Assembly (NCBI RefSeq): GCF_024703895.1
Contig: NZ_CP087968.1
Location: forward strand, 186,001 to 250,000
Direction of reading: 5' to 3'
DNA length: 64,000 nt
Source of the DNA: Nocardioides sp. B-3
Lineage (GTDB): Bacteria; Actinomycetota; Actinomycetes; Propionibacteriales; Nocardioidaceae
Below are positions 41,159-50,806 of this stretch, piece after piece. The stretch's first letter is position 1, and each line of letters begins with the position of its first letter. Made by a program: the position numbers and the translations under genes. The notes below the pieces were generated by a model, which was not told where the DNA came from, ran no database searches, and was given only the letters and a program-made list of their open reading frames with translations.

Positions 41159-42399
41159 TCAGCCGACGCGTCGCGCAGCGCGGGTGACCCGGCTGCCGCA
41201 CACCTCGCGGTAGTGCTCGACCGGGCGGTCGTTGACGGCCTGCCACGAACGCCCCCGGACGCTGCGGTGGGCGGAGGCCGAGACCTGCGCGCGGAGGTGC
41301 GGGTCGTCGACCAGCATGGCGACGTACGACGCGAGCTCGGTGCCGTTGCCGGGCTGGTAGAGGAAGCCGGCGCCCTCGTCGACGACGTCGATCGGGCCAC
41401 CGGCGCGCGGGGCGACGACCGGGACGCCGCTGGCGAGGGCTTCCCGGGCGGCCCGGCAGTAGGTCTCGTGCCGGCCAGTGTGCGCGAACACGTCGAGCGT
41501 GGCGTAGGCCCGGCTCAGCTCCTCGCCGTGGAGGACCCCGAGGAAGGCGGCACCGGGCAGCAGCGCGCGCAGCCGGGCCTCCTCCGGTCCGCCACCGACG
41601 ATCACGAGCCGGACCCCCGCCAGCCTGTCGACGTGCGCCAGCAGCTCGAGCTCCTTCTCAGGGGCGAGGCGACCGACATACCCCACGAGGGTCTCGCCGT
41701 TGGGGGCGAGCTCCGCGTGCAGGCGGGCGTCGCGGAAACCCGGGTCGAACATCTCCGGGTCGACGCCGCGCGGCCACCGGGACAGGCCCGGGATCTGCAT
41801 GCCCTCGAGCTGTTGGACGGAGGCGGTCGAGGGCGCGAGCGTGCGGTCGACGGACAGGTGGATCATCCGCGTCAGCCCGGACATCGCGGCGATGCCACCC
41901 GCGATGCCGTAGCGCTCGGCAGAAGCCGACGAGGTCGGTCTGGTAGATCGCGACCGTGGGGATCCCGAGCTCGCGGGCGGCCTTGGCGGCCCGGTAACCG
42001 AGCGTCGCGGGCGAGGCGATGTGCACCACGTCCGGCTGGAAGCGGAGCATCACCGCGCGGAGGCGCCGACGGGTCTCGAGCCCGATGCGGAAGTCCTTGT
42101 AGAACGGCAGGCTCGCACCGCGCGATGGTGACCGGATATCCGGCGTACGTCGCGGGGCCAGTCGGCGCGAAGACCTCTGCGACATGCCCTTCGGCGGCGA
42201 GGTGCTCCAGCACGCGGCGCACGGAATTGGTCACGCCGTTGACCTGCGGCAGGAAGGACTCGGTCACGACCAGCACGCGGAGGCGGTCGGGATCGGTGCG
42301 CCGCGACTGCAGCGGGACCGGAGTTGGACCCGGAGAAGGTCGTGTTGGAGACGGCTGACTGTCGATCAGGTCGACGCAACGTGGCCATGACCGCACCAT
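41159..42399 (-). CDS. GT4-type glycosyltransferase, probably mannosyltransferase
   Basis: About 413 aa; breaks near 42122 and 41925. N-terminal domain '[40 protein letters not shown]' and '[37 protein letters not shown]'; C-terminal domain '[13 protein letters not shown]', '[17 protein letters not shown]', EX7E motif in '[20 protein letters not shown]'. This is the arrangement of actinobacterial GDP-mannose-dependent mannosyltransferases that build lipomannan/PIM-type glycolipids (inference). Start at 42399 is a weak guess. Confidence 0.8.
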
Positions 42400-42473
42400 G
42401 ACGGCGCGGTCACAACAGTGCGGGTGAGCCGTGCAGACGACACGTGAACACCGGTTGACGCCTGTTGGGCGGG

Positions 42474-43603
42474 CTATTCGGCCGCGGCGAGCTGTCCGCA
42501 CGCGGCGTCGATGTCGCTCCCGCGGGTGTCGCGCATGGTCGTGACGACGCCGGCGGCGTTGAGGCGGCGGACGAACTCGTCCATGTCCTCCTCGCGGGAC
42601 CGGGTGAACTGTGACCCGGGGATGTCGTTGAGCGGGATCGGGTTGACGTGCACCCGGGCCCGGCCACGACCGTTGTCGGAGAGCACCTCCGCCAGCCGGT
42701 CAGCACGCCACGCCCGGGTCGTTGATGTCGCGCATCATGGCGTACTCGATGGAGACGCGGCGGCCAGTCTTCTCGAAATATTCGTAGGCCGCGGCCACGG
42801 TCTCCTCGACGGACCACTTCGTGTTGATCGGGACCAGCTCGTTGCGCAGCTCGTCGTCAGGGGCGTGCAACGACAGCGCCGGGGTGACCGGGATGCCCTC
42901 GTCGGCGAGCTGCTTGATCCGCGGCACCGGGCCGACCGTGGAGACGGTCACGTGGCGCGCGGACAGTCCGAGGCCCGCGGGCGCCGGATCGGTCAGGCGG
43001 CGTACGGCGTTGACGGTGGCCTTGTAGTTGGCGAGCGGCTCGCCCATGCCCATGAAGACCACGTTGGACAGGCGTCCCGGACCACCGGCGACGTCACCGT
43101 TGGCCATCGCGCGCGCCGACGACGACCCGGTGCACGATCTCGGCGGTCGACATGTTGCGCTGCAGGCCGCCCTGCCCGGTGGCACAGAACGGGCAGGCCA
43201 TGCCGCAGCCGGCCTGGCTGGAGATGCAGATCGTGGCGCGGTCCTTGTAGCGCATCAGCACCGACTCGACGAGCGATCCGTCGAAGAGCTTCCACAGCGT
43301 CTTGACCGTCTTGCCCCGGTCGGCTTCTTGCTGCCGGATGGGGTTCATCAGGTCGGGCAGGAGCGCGTTGACCAGCTCGGCGCGCTGGGCACCCGGCAGG
43401 TCGGTCATCTCCTCGGGGTCGTGGACCAACCGTCCGAAGTAGTGCGTCGAGAGCTGCTTGGCGCGGAAGCCGGGAAGCCCCATCTCGGTCAGCAGGTCCT
43501 TGCGACCGGCTTCATCGAGGTCAGCGAGGTGACGCGGCGGCTTCTTGCGGCCGCGCGGTTCGTCGAAGACGAGGGGCAGGGTCTTGATGGGTTCGTGAGA
43601 CAT
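42474..43603 (-). CDS. rlmN: 23S rRNA (adenine(2503)-C2)-methyltransferase (dual-specificity)
   Basis: About 376 aa with breaks near 43118 and 42705. Radical-SAM Cys triad '[11 protein letters not shown]'; '[12 protein letters not shown]', '[14 protein letters not shown]', '[18 protein letters not shown]', '[21 protein letters not shown]', '[17 protein letters not shown]'. Methylates A2503 of 23S rRNA and A37 of some tRNAs. ATG at 43603. Confidence 0.94.
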
Positions 43604-43643
43604 CGCTCCGCGATCCTCCCACCCTGCGGTGGCAAACGGCGAC

Positions 43644-44003
43644 TCAGCGACCGTCGAGGTAGACCATGAAATAGACCACCAGCGACGCCACACCGGCGAC
43701 GACGAGCGCCGTGAGGATCATCCCGATCCACATGAAGATGCCGAACCGGCGGGTCTTGCGCTTCGCCAGCAGCACGATCGGCAGCACCGGGCCGACGAGC
43801 ACGAGCGGGAACAGCTTCTCGGCGGTCTCCGTCGGCAGCACCAGCCGCAGGATCGCGGCGAAACCGCCCGGGAGCGCGGTGACGAGCAGCATCCCGGAGA
43901 AGAAGCCGGTGAGGGCCGCGAACGTCGGGTGGCTGCGGTGCCACCAGTTGCGCGTCTCCTCGACCGGCTGGTCGGTCTCGGTGGTCGTGTCGGGCGCGCT
44001 CAT
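43644..44003 (-). CDS. Small predicted membrane protein
   Basis: 119 aa, uninterrupted. Three hydrophobic segments: '[20 protein letters not shown]', '[17 protein letters not shown]', '[24 protein letters not shown]'. Cytoplasmic N-terminus '[16 protein letters not shown]'. Unrecognised family. 41 bp upstream of rlmN. Confidence 0.7.
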   Translation of the reverse strand: MSAPDTTTETDQPVEETRNWWHRSHPTFAALTGFFSGMLLVTALPGGFAAILRLVLPTETAEKLFPLVLVGPVLPIVLLAKRKTRRFGIFMWIGMILTALVVAGVASLVVYFMVYLDGR

Positions 44004-44007
44004 GGCT

Positions 44008-44409
44008 TCATCGTAGGCGGGACGGCACCGTGACCACGTCGGGCATGCCGAGCGGGTCGCCCTCGCTGCCCGTGAGCTCGGCCACGAGCAGCGTCCACGC
44101 GGTGGCGTGACCGACCGGGACGACGTCGTCGTCGCCGTGCACGTCGAGGATGCGGCGTACGGCGGGGAGCAGGCGCTCGGCAGGTTCGTGCTCGGCCAGC
44201 TCGTCGACGATCCCGACGTCGCTGTCGGTCAGCAGCTGGGCCGTCTCCTGCGCGACGTGCGCCGGCGAGCAGAACCACGAGGCCCGGCTCGGCAGCCGCT
44301 CCCGCAGTGCCCAGACGTCGTCGAACCCGGCCGGGTCGAGCTCCCACTCGGCGGCCGGACGCGTCGGGTCGGTGAGGGACCGGCCGTGCCGGACGAGGTG
44401 CAGCGTCAC
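44008..44409 (-). CDS. Histidine phosphatase superfamily (phosphoglycerate-mutase-like) protein
   Basis: 133 aa, intact. 'LHLVRHGRSL' carries the RHG phosphohistidine; second His in 'VVPVGHATAW'. It is shorter than true phosphoglycerate mutases, so a general phosphatase is more likely. GTG start with GGGAGA upstream; overlaps the stop of the preceding reductase gene. Confidence 0.82.
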   Translation of the reverse strand: MTLHLVRHGRSLTDPTRPAAEWELDPAGFDDVWALRERLPSRASWFCSPAHVAQETAQLLTDSDVGIVDELAEHEPAERLLPAVRRILDVHGDDDVVPVGHATAWTLLVAELTGSEGDPLGMPDVVTVPSRLR

Positions 44410-45187
44410 AGGAACTCTCCCGCCCCGCGCAGGCGCGTCGTCAGGACCCGTGCGGCCGGGCTCGAGTCCGGGCGTACGTCGACGGGCCCCGCGACTCCGG
44501 CAGCGGCGCGGGCTCGTGCCGCGCAGGAGGTCGGGGTCGAGCCCGTCGCGGCGCGCGATCAGCCGGCCCAGCTCGAGCCTGCTCATCGCCTCCCGCGCCG
44601 GCCACGTGCAGCACGCCCCGGACGTCGTTGCCGGCCAGCTCGACCAGCGCCGTGGCCGGGTCGCCCACGTGCACCGGAGTGCGCCGCTCGTCGTCGAAGA
44701 GCGCTCCCTCGGCGCCGCCGACAAGCCGGTGCACCAGCCGCTCGTGCTGCGACGTGCCGTCGCCCGGGATCAGGGACGTGCGAGCCACCACCGCATCGGG
44801 ACAGACGGCGAGCGCCACCGTCTCGGCGGCGGCCTTCGCTGCGCCGTACGGGGTGATCGGGTCGGGCCGCGCGGACTCGGCATAGAGCCCGTCGGCGCCG
44901 GAGAAGACGACGTCGCTCGAGACCCGGGGACCGGGCGGGCACCGTGGCGTGCGGCCGCGGTCGCGACATGCGCGGCACCGGTGGCCGTGACGTCCCAGTC
45001 GGACTGGACGTAGGCCGTGTGGACGATCGCGTCGGGGCGGTGGTGTGCGACCGGGGGACTCGACGGCGTCCCCGTCACGCAGGTCCGCGTCGACGGAACC
45101 CGCTGCAACGACCTCGTGCTCGTGGGCGGCGATGACGACGTGGCGGCCGAGGTAGCCGGTGCGACCGCCGGTGACGAGGAGTCGCAC
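44406..45187 (-). CDS. Sugar-nucleotide-binding reductase (RfbD-like, SDR)
   Basis: About 260 aa; at least four breaks (near 45060, 44940, 44590, 44510). 'LLVTGGRTGYLGRHVV' (GxxGxxG NAD site), 'SSDVVFSGADGLYAE', 'PITPYGAAKAAAETVAL' (YxxxK catalytic pair), 'PVHVGDPATALVELAG', all as in dTDP-4-dehydrorhamnose reductases. GTG start 2 bp after the cdsA stop. No other rhamnose-pathway gene is nearby. Confidence 0.78.
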
Positions 45188-45189
45188 GC

Positions 45190-46080
45190 TCAGAAGACGA
45201 GGTAGTGCAGCAGCAGCCAGATCGGGGCGACGGTCGCGAGCAGCGAGTCGAGGCGGTCCATCAGGCCGCCGTGGCCGGGGATGATCTGGCTCATGTCCTT
45301 GATGCCGAGGTCGCGCTTCATCACCGACTCGCACAGGTCGCCGAGGGTGGCCATCACGACGGCGATCAGACCGAGGAGGACACCGACCCACCAGTCGCCG
45401 CCGAGGAACGCCGTGACCAGCCAGATGCCGACGCCGACGCAGGCGAGCAGCGAGCCGGCGAAGCCCTCCCACGACTTCTTCGGCGAGATCACCGGCGCCA
45501 TGGGGTGCTTGCCGAAGAGGACACCGGCGATGTAGCCGCCGGTGTCGGAGGCGACTGTGATCGCGATGAACGTGATCACACCGCGCACGCCGATGTCGTC
45601 GAAGTCGAAGCCGAACGAGGGGTTGTTGCCGCCCTCGGCCAGCAGGAGGCCGACGAACGAGGCGAGGAACGGCACGTAGATGAGCGTGAAGACCGAGGCC
45701 GTGGCGTTCTTGACGTAGCCGTCGACGCCCCGCCTCAGCAGCCAGAGCATCACCACGAGCGAGGTCACCGCCGTGGCCGTCACCGGGGCAGGCGCGCCCC
45801 AGACATAGGCCACCACCACCATGACGACCGCGCCGAGCATGAGCGGCTGCTCGGGGATGTCGATGTCCTTGGCCGCGAGCCCGCGGTGCAGCTCCCAGAC
45901 GGCCACGACCACCGCGACCGCCACGATGAGCATGAAGGCGGTCTTCCAGAAGAACAGCGACAGCAGGATCGCCGACACCAGCACGACGCCCGAGATGATG
46001 GCGGCGGGCAGGTCACGACCGGCGCGGCCGTGATCCTTCTTGGGGGCGTCGGCAGCGGCCGACGCGTCAGGGGTTGTCAT
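45190..46080 (-). CDS. cdsA: Phosphatidate cytidylyltransferase
   Basis: 296 aa, uninterrupted. About eight membrane helices; the C-terminal CDP-diacylglycerol synthase signature is split around 'SVMKRDLGIKDMSQIIPGHGG' and 'LMDRLDSLL'. Makes CDP-diacylglycerol for phospholipid synthesis. Usual place behind frr. Confidence 0.95.
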   Translation of the reverse strand: MTTPDASAAADAPKKDHGRAGRDLPAAIISGVVLVSAILLSLFFWKTAFMLIVAVAVVVAVWELHRGLAAKDIDIPEQPLMLGAVVMVVVAYVWGAPAPVTATAVTSLVVMLWLLRRGVDGYVKNATASVFTLIYVPFLASFVGLLLAEGGNNPSFGFDFDDIGVRGVITFIAITVASDTGGYIAGVLFGKHPMAPVISPKKSWEGFAGSLLACVGVGIWLVTAFLGGDWWVGVLLGLIAVVMATLGDLCESVMKRDLGIKDMSQIIPGHGGLMDRLDSLLATVAPIWLLLHYLVF

Positions 46081-46086
46081 GGGCGC

Positions 46087-46644
46087 TCAGACCTCGAGCA
46101 GCTCGGCTTCCTTGTTCTTCAGCATGTCGTCGATCGCGTCCGTGTGCTTCTTGGTGATCGAGTCGAGCTTCTTCTCGGCACCGGTGACGTCGTCCTTGCC
46201 GACCTCGCCGTCCTTCTCGAGCTTCTCGAGGCCCTGCTTGGCCGTACGGCGGACGTTGCGCACCGCGACGCGGCCGTCCTCGGCCTTGCCCTTGGCGATC
46301 TTGATGTAGTCCTTGCGACGCTCCTCGGTCAGCTCCGGGAAGACCGCACGCAGCACCTTGCCGTCGTTGGACGGGTTGACGCCGAGATCGGAGTCGTGGA
46401 TCGCCTTCTCGATGTTGGGCATGGCACCGATGTCGAAGGGCGCGATCAGGATGGTCCGCGGTCCTGCGAGGTGAACGACGCGAGCGCGGACAACGGGGTG
46501 GGCGAGCCGTAGTAGTCGGCGGTGATCTTGGCGAACATGCTCGGGGTTGACCCGACCGGCCCGGATCGCAGCGAACTCCTCGCGCGTCGCCTCGACGGAC
46601 TTGCCCATCTTGTTGTCGGCATCATTGAGAACTTCGTTGATCAC
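46087..46644 (-). CDS. frr: Ribosome recycling factor
   Basis: 185 aa. 'NEVLNDADNKMGKSVEATREEFAAIRAGRVNP' at the N-terminus and 'PRTILIAPFD', 'LTEERRKDYIKIAKGKAEDGRVAVRNVRR' further on. Between 46548 (+1) and 46462 (-1) about 28 residues are in the wrong frame and should read MFAKITADYYG...SALASF; the two indels cancel, so the total length is unchanged. Splits post-termination ribosomes with EF-G. Confidence 0.95.
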   Translation of the reverse strand: MINEVLNDADNKMGKSVEATREEFAAIRAGRVNPEHVRQDHRRLLRLAHPVVRARVVHLAGPRTILIAPFDIGAMPNIEKAIHDSDLGVNPSNDGKVLRAVFPELTEERRKDYIKIAKGKAEDGRVAVRNVRRTAKQGLEKLEKDGEVGKDDVTGAEKKLDSITKKHTDAIDDMLKNKEAELLEV

Positions 46645-46703
46645 GGGATGCTCCTGTGGTGGTTCGTGGCTCGGCGTGCTGAAAGGTCTGTGAGGTGGCG
46701 CGA

Positions 46704-47422
<719 letters not shown>

Positions 47423-47564
47423 TCAGGATCCCTTCACAGGTGTGGTCGATGCCCGAGAAACCTACTCGACTCCGCCGACCGGGCACAAAGTTGACGTCGG
47501 CAGATGCGGGAGGGGTCGTACGCCGCGGCGTACGACCCCTCCGGATCAGCTGGTGGTGCAGCGC

Positions 47565-48376
47565 TCAGGCGCCGACCTCGAAGCGCGCGAAGCGCTTGAC
47601 GGTCGTGCCGGCGGCGTCCGGGACGGCCTTGACCGACTTCTTGGACTCGGAGACCGACTCCTGCTCCAGCAGGACGATCTCCTTGTAGAACCCACCGAGG
47701 CGACCCTCGACGATCTTGGCGATCGCCTGCTCGGGCTTGCCCTCCTCGCGGGTCTTCTGCTCGGCGATCGAGCGCTCCATCTCGACGACGTCCGCGGGGA
47801 CCTCGTCGCGAGTGAGGTACTGCGCCTTCATCGCCGCGATCTGCATCGCGGTCGCACGCGCGGCAGCCGCGTCGCCCTCGAACTCGACCAGCACGCCCAC
47901 GGCGGGGGCAGGTCGGCCGAACGCTTGTGCATGTAGACGACGGTCTCGCCCTCGAAGTAGGCGACCTGACCGAGCTCGATCTTCTCGCCGATGGTGATGG
48001 CGAGCTCTCGGACGACCTCGCCGACGGTCTTGCCGTCGAGCGGGACAGCCTTGAGGGCCTCGACGTCGCCGGCCTTGGCGGCGTTCGCGGCGTCGGCGAT
48101 GCGCTGGGCCGCGGCGACGAACTCGTCACCCTTGGCCACGAAGTCGGTCTCGCACTTGAGCTCGACCAGCGCGCCACCCGAGGTGGCGATGAGGCCGGCG
48201 GAGGCCTCACGCTCGGCGGCGCGGTTGGCGGCCTTGGCGGCACCCTTGACGCGCAGCAGCTCGACAGCCTTGTCGAAGTCGCCGTCCGTCTCGGTCAGCG
48301 CCTTCTTGCAGTCCATCATCCCGGCCTGCGTCAGCTCACGGAGCTTCTTGACGTCGGCGGCGGTGAAGTCAGCCAT
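47565..48376 (-). CDS. tsf: Elongation factor Ts
   Basis: About 270 aa; one missing base near 47905. N-terminal UBA-like '[34 protein letters not shown]', core '[16 protein letters not shown]', C-terminal '[21 protein letters not shown]'. Guanine-nucleotide exchange factor for EF-Tu. 75 bp downstream of rpsB. Confidence 0.95.
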
Positions 48377-48451
48377 GATCCCTCTTCTCTGAGTTCGTGG
48401 GGGTTGATCAGCCGGAGCGGGCCGCGAGTCTCCTCGCGGCCCGCCAGCCGA

Positions 48452-49603
48452 TCAGTCGTTCTTGTGCTCGGCGTTGACGAAGCCGGCGGCCTCGGCAGCC
48501 TCGGCGGTCTTGAACCAGACCTCGGCCTTGGTGCGGGCGTACCACGGGCTGGTGGGCGCGTGGAACTTCATCGAGTCCTTGTTGCCCTTGATGTCGAAGC
48601 CCTCGGGCGCCGATCCGTCCTCGGTGGCGGGAGCGGAGTCCGCGAACTCGCCCTCGGTCGCGACCGCGGCGAGCGGCTTGACCTCGGTGGCCGCCTCGGC
48701 GGCAGGCGCCTCGGTGGCGGGCGCCTCGACAGCGGCCTCGGCCGCAGGGGCCTCGGTCACGACGGCGGCCTCGGCGGCGGGCGCCTCGGTCACGACGGCG
48801 GCCTCGGCGGCGGGCGTCTCGGCGGCGGGCGTCGCGGCGGCGTCACCCTCGAGGAGCTCACGCTCCCACTCGGCGAGGGGCTCGGCGGCGGTGGCGTCGG
48901 TGGCCTTGGCGCCGGAGCGGGCGATGAGGCCCTCGGCGACGGCGTCGGCAACCACGCGGGTCAGCAGGCCGACGGCGCGGATCGCGTCGTCGTTGCCCGG
49001 GATCGGGAAGTCGACCGGGTCGGGGTCGCAGTTGGAGTCCGGGATGCCGATGATCGGGATCCGCAGCTTGCGGGCCTCCTCGACGGCGAGGTGCTCCTTG
49101 TTGGTGTCGACGATCCACACGGCGGAGGGGACCTTCGTCATCTCGCGGATGCCACCGAGGGTCTTCTCGAGCTTGGTGTGCTCCCGCTTCATCTGCAGGA
49201 GCTCCTTCTTGGTGCGACCCGAGCCCGCGACGGTGTCGAAGTCGACGTCGTCGAGCTCCTTGAGGCGGTTGATCCGCTGGTGCACGGTCTGGAAGTTGGT
49301 GAGCATGCCACCGAGCCAGCGCTGGTTGACGTAGGGCATCCCGACGCGCGTCGCCTGCTCGGCGATGGCCTCCCGGGCCTGCTTCTTGGTGCCGACGAAC
49401 ATCACGACACCGCCCTTGGCGACGGTCTCCTTGACGAAGGCGTAGGACCGGTCGATGTAGGCCAGCGACTGCTGCAGGTCGATGATGTAGATGCCGTTGC
49501 GCTCGGTCATGATGAAGCGCTTCATCTTGGGGTTCCAACGACGGGTCTGGTGACCGAAGTGGACGCCGCTCTCGAGCAGCTGGCGCATGGTGACGACTGC
49601 CAT
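48452..49603 (-). CDS. rpsB: 30S ribosomal protein S2 with long C-terminal extension
   Basis: 383 aa, uninterrupted, versus ~250 for typical S2. Core 1-~245: '[22 protein letters not shown]', '[10 protein letters not shown]', '[18 protein letters not shown]'. Residues ~255-335 are an Ala/Glu/Pro/Val linker with a 33-bp tandem repeat (48736-48801). The last ~45 residues form a separate module: '[20 protein letters not shown]', '[18 protein letters not shown]'. I recall similar C-terminal modules under the name 'sunset domain' in actinobacterial proteins. GGAG ribosome-binding site lies in a small hairpin. Confidence 0.93.
   Translation of the reverse strand: MAVVTMRQLLESGVHFGHQTRRWNPKMKRFIMTERNGIYIIDLQQSLAYIDRSYAFVKETVAKGGVVMFVGTKKQAREAIAEQATRVGMPYVNQRWLGGMLTNFQTVHQRINRLKELDDVDFDTVAGSGRTKKELLQMKREHTKLEKTLGGIREMTKVPSAVWIVDTNKEHLAVEEARKLRIPIIGIPDSNCDPDPVDFPIPGNDDAIRAVGLLTRVVADAVAEGLIARSGAKATDATAAEPLAEWERELLEGDAAATPAAETPAAEAAVVTEAPAAEAAVVTEAPAAEAAVEAPATEAPAAEAATEVKPLAAVATEGEFADSAPATEDGSAPEGFDIKGNKDSMKFHAPTSPWYARTKAEVWFKTAEAAEAAGFVNAEHKND
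48736..48801. repeat. 33-bp tandem repeat in the rpsB linker (2 units, partial third)
   Basis: Units at 48736 and 48769 differ by a few bases; the partial third continues to ~48828. They encode [11 protein letters not shown] on the minus strand. Confidence 0.75.
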
Positions 49604-50011
49604 GTGTATCTCCTGTGTGAAGGAGGCGCTCAGCCCGGTGTGCTCGACCTTGAGTCAGGCCGAGCCGGGGAACGGATCTCCGAAGTGGTTTTCAGTTGCT
49701 TTGCGCCCGACGGGTGTCGGTCGCCCTGACGCTCACGCAAGCGATCCGATCCGACTCACGAATGAGCCGGAACTGAGGATCGGCGCCCACGGGTGGTCGG
49801 TCTCCACGGAGAGAGACCGTCGCGGTCTGCGAGCGTGCGAAGTCAGCCCGATGTGGCTGGGCTGCTCTGCGAATCGTAGGCCACCAGCCCGCCGGCGGGC
49901 CAATCGAGCATGAATCGGGCTCCGAACGGTCCACAGGCCCTTCCTCGACGCCTTGTCCACAGGCATGCCGCCGCGCGTGCCGCGTCGGCGCGCGGGCGTC
50001 ACTCTGGGGTG
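49604..50011. promoter_or_regulatory. rpsB leader / M23 divergent spacer (408 bp, no gene)
   Basis: No convincing gene on either strand. Next to the rpsB start the minus-strand sequence CTCC-TTCACACA-GGAG can fold so that the ribosome-binding site is paired (49609-49624). Two DnaA-box-like motifs lie at the M23 side: CGGTCCACA (49927-49935) and TTGTCCACA (49953-49961). S2 is autoregulated in other bacteria, but no known leader motif is recognisable here. Confidence 0.4.
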
Positions 50012-50620
50012 ATGACAATCCTGCGCACCCTGCTCCTCGCGGCCTGCCTGCTCCTCGGTCTCACCGTCTCCCCCGCCGCGGCAGCTGCCGAGGCGGACAG
50101 CGATCCGGTCGGCGTCTGGCCGTTGCAACCCACGCACGACGTGGTCCACGACTTCGATCCGCCCGACGACCCGTGGGGCGCCGGCCACCGCGGCGTCGAC
50201 CTCGCGGGCACCGTGGGCCAGTCGGTCCACAGCGCGTTGGCCGGCACGGTCGCGTTCGTCGGCAAGATCGCCGGCAAGCCGGCGGTGACGATCTCCCACG
50301 GCGACACCCGCACGACCTACGAACCGGTCTCCTCCACCCTCGAGGTCGGCTCGTCCGTGGCCGCCGGAGATCGGATCGGTGCCCTCGAGCTGGCGTTCAG
50401 CCACTGCTTCCCGGTCGCATGTCTGCACTGGGGCCTGCTGCACGGCGACACCTACCTCGATCCGCTCTCGCTCGTGGGCTCCGGACGCGTGCGACTGCTG
50501 CCGCTGTGGCGCGACGAGCCCGTCGATCACGGAGCGTCCGCCCGGCAGGCTCCGGCGTCGCCGTACGCCGCTCTGCCCTACTCCGCGTGGGTCCCCCTGC
50601 TCCGGGCCTATCTGCCCTGA
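50012..50620 (+). CDS. Secreted M23 family metallopeptidase
   Basis: 202 aa, intact. Signal peptide 'TILRTLLLAACLLLGLTVSPAAAA'. LytM/M23 motifs: 'GAGHRGVDLAGTVGQSVHSALAGTVAFVG' (HxxxD) and 'ACLHWGLLHGDTYLDPL' in place of the common HLHFE. Peptidoglycan endopeptidase family; the replacement in the HxH motif leaves catalysis to be shown. ATG 50012 chosen over the longer frame because the signal peptide starts there. Divergent from rpsB, the common arrangement in actinobacteria. Confidence 0.88.
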   Translation: MTILRTLLLAACLLLGLTVSPAAAAAEADSDPVGVWPLQPTHDVVHDFDPPDDPWGAGHRGVDLAGTVGQSVHSALAGTVAFVGKIAGKPAVTISHGDTRTTYEPVSSTLEVGSSVAAGDRIGALELAFSHCFPVACLHWGLLHGDTYLDPLSLVGSGRVRLLPLWRDEPVDHGASARQAPASPYAALPYSAWVPLLRAYLP

Positions 50621-50650
50621 CCGCCGAGCCCCCGGCTGACCCCGCCCAGC

Positions 50651-50775
50651 GGTGGCACAGCCACATTTTCCGGGTCGGGAATGTGGCTGGTGCACCTGCC
50701 TTCCCGCGTGCCCTCGCAACACGCCGACGCAGGGGTGGCACAGCCACCTTTCCCGCGCTCCAAATGTGGCTCACT
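50651..50775. repeat. Two stem-loop repeats between converging genes
   Basis: GGTGGCACAGCCAC occurs at 50651 and again 83 bp later. Copy 1 folds AGCCACATT (50659-50667) with AATGTGGCT (50680-50688); copy 2 folds AGCCACCTTT with AAATGTGGCT (50762-50771). They sit between the M23 stop and the xerC stop, so they may act as terminators. Confidence 0.75.
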
Positions 50776-50806
50776 CACCGCCGCCGGGCAGCGGTAGCAG
50801 GCTCCG

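Noticed and set aside
45205..46512. Plus-strand frame opposite cdsA and frr, His/Asp/Arg-rich
   Set aside because: Shadow of cdsA; composition is an artefact of the high third-position GC of the true gene.
47927..49729. A 600-codon plus-strand frame over tsf and rpsB
   Set aside because: Antisense shadow of conserved S2 and EF-Ts genes; no start context and no recognisable domain.
49927..49961. Replication origin suggested by DnaA-box-like motifs
   Set aside because: Only two motifs and no dnaA, dnaN or AT-rich unwinding region; coding context is rpsB.
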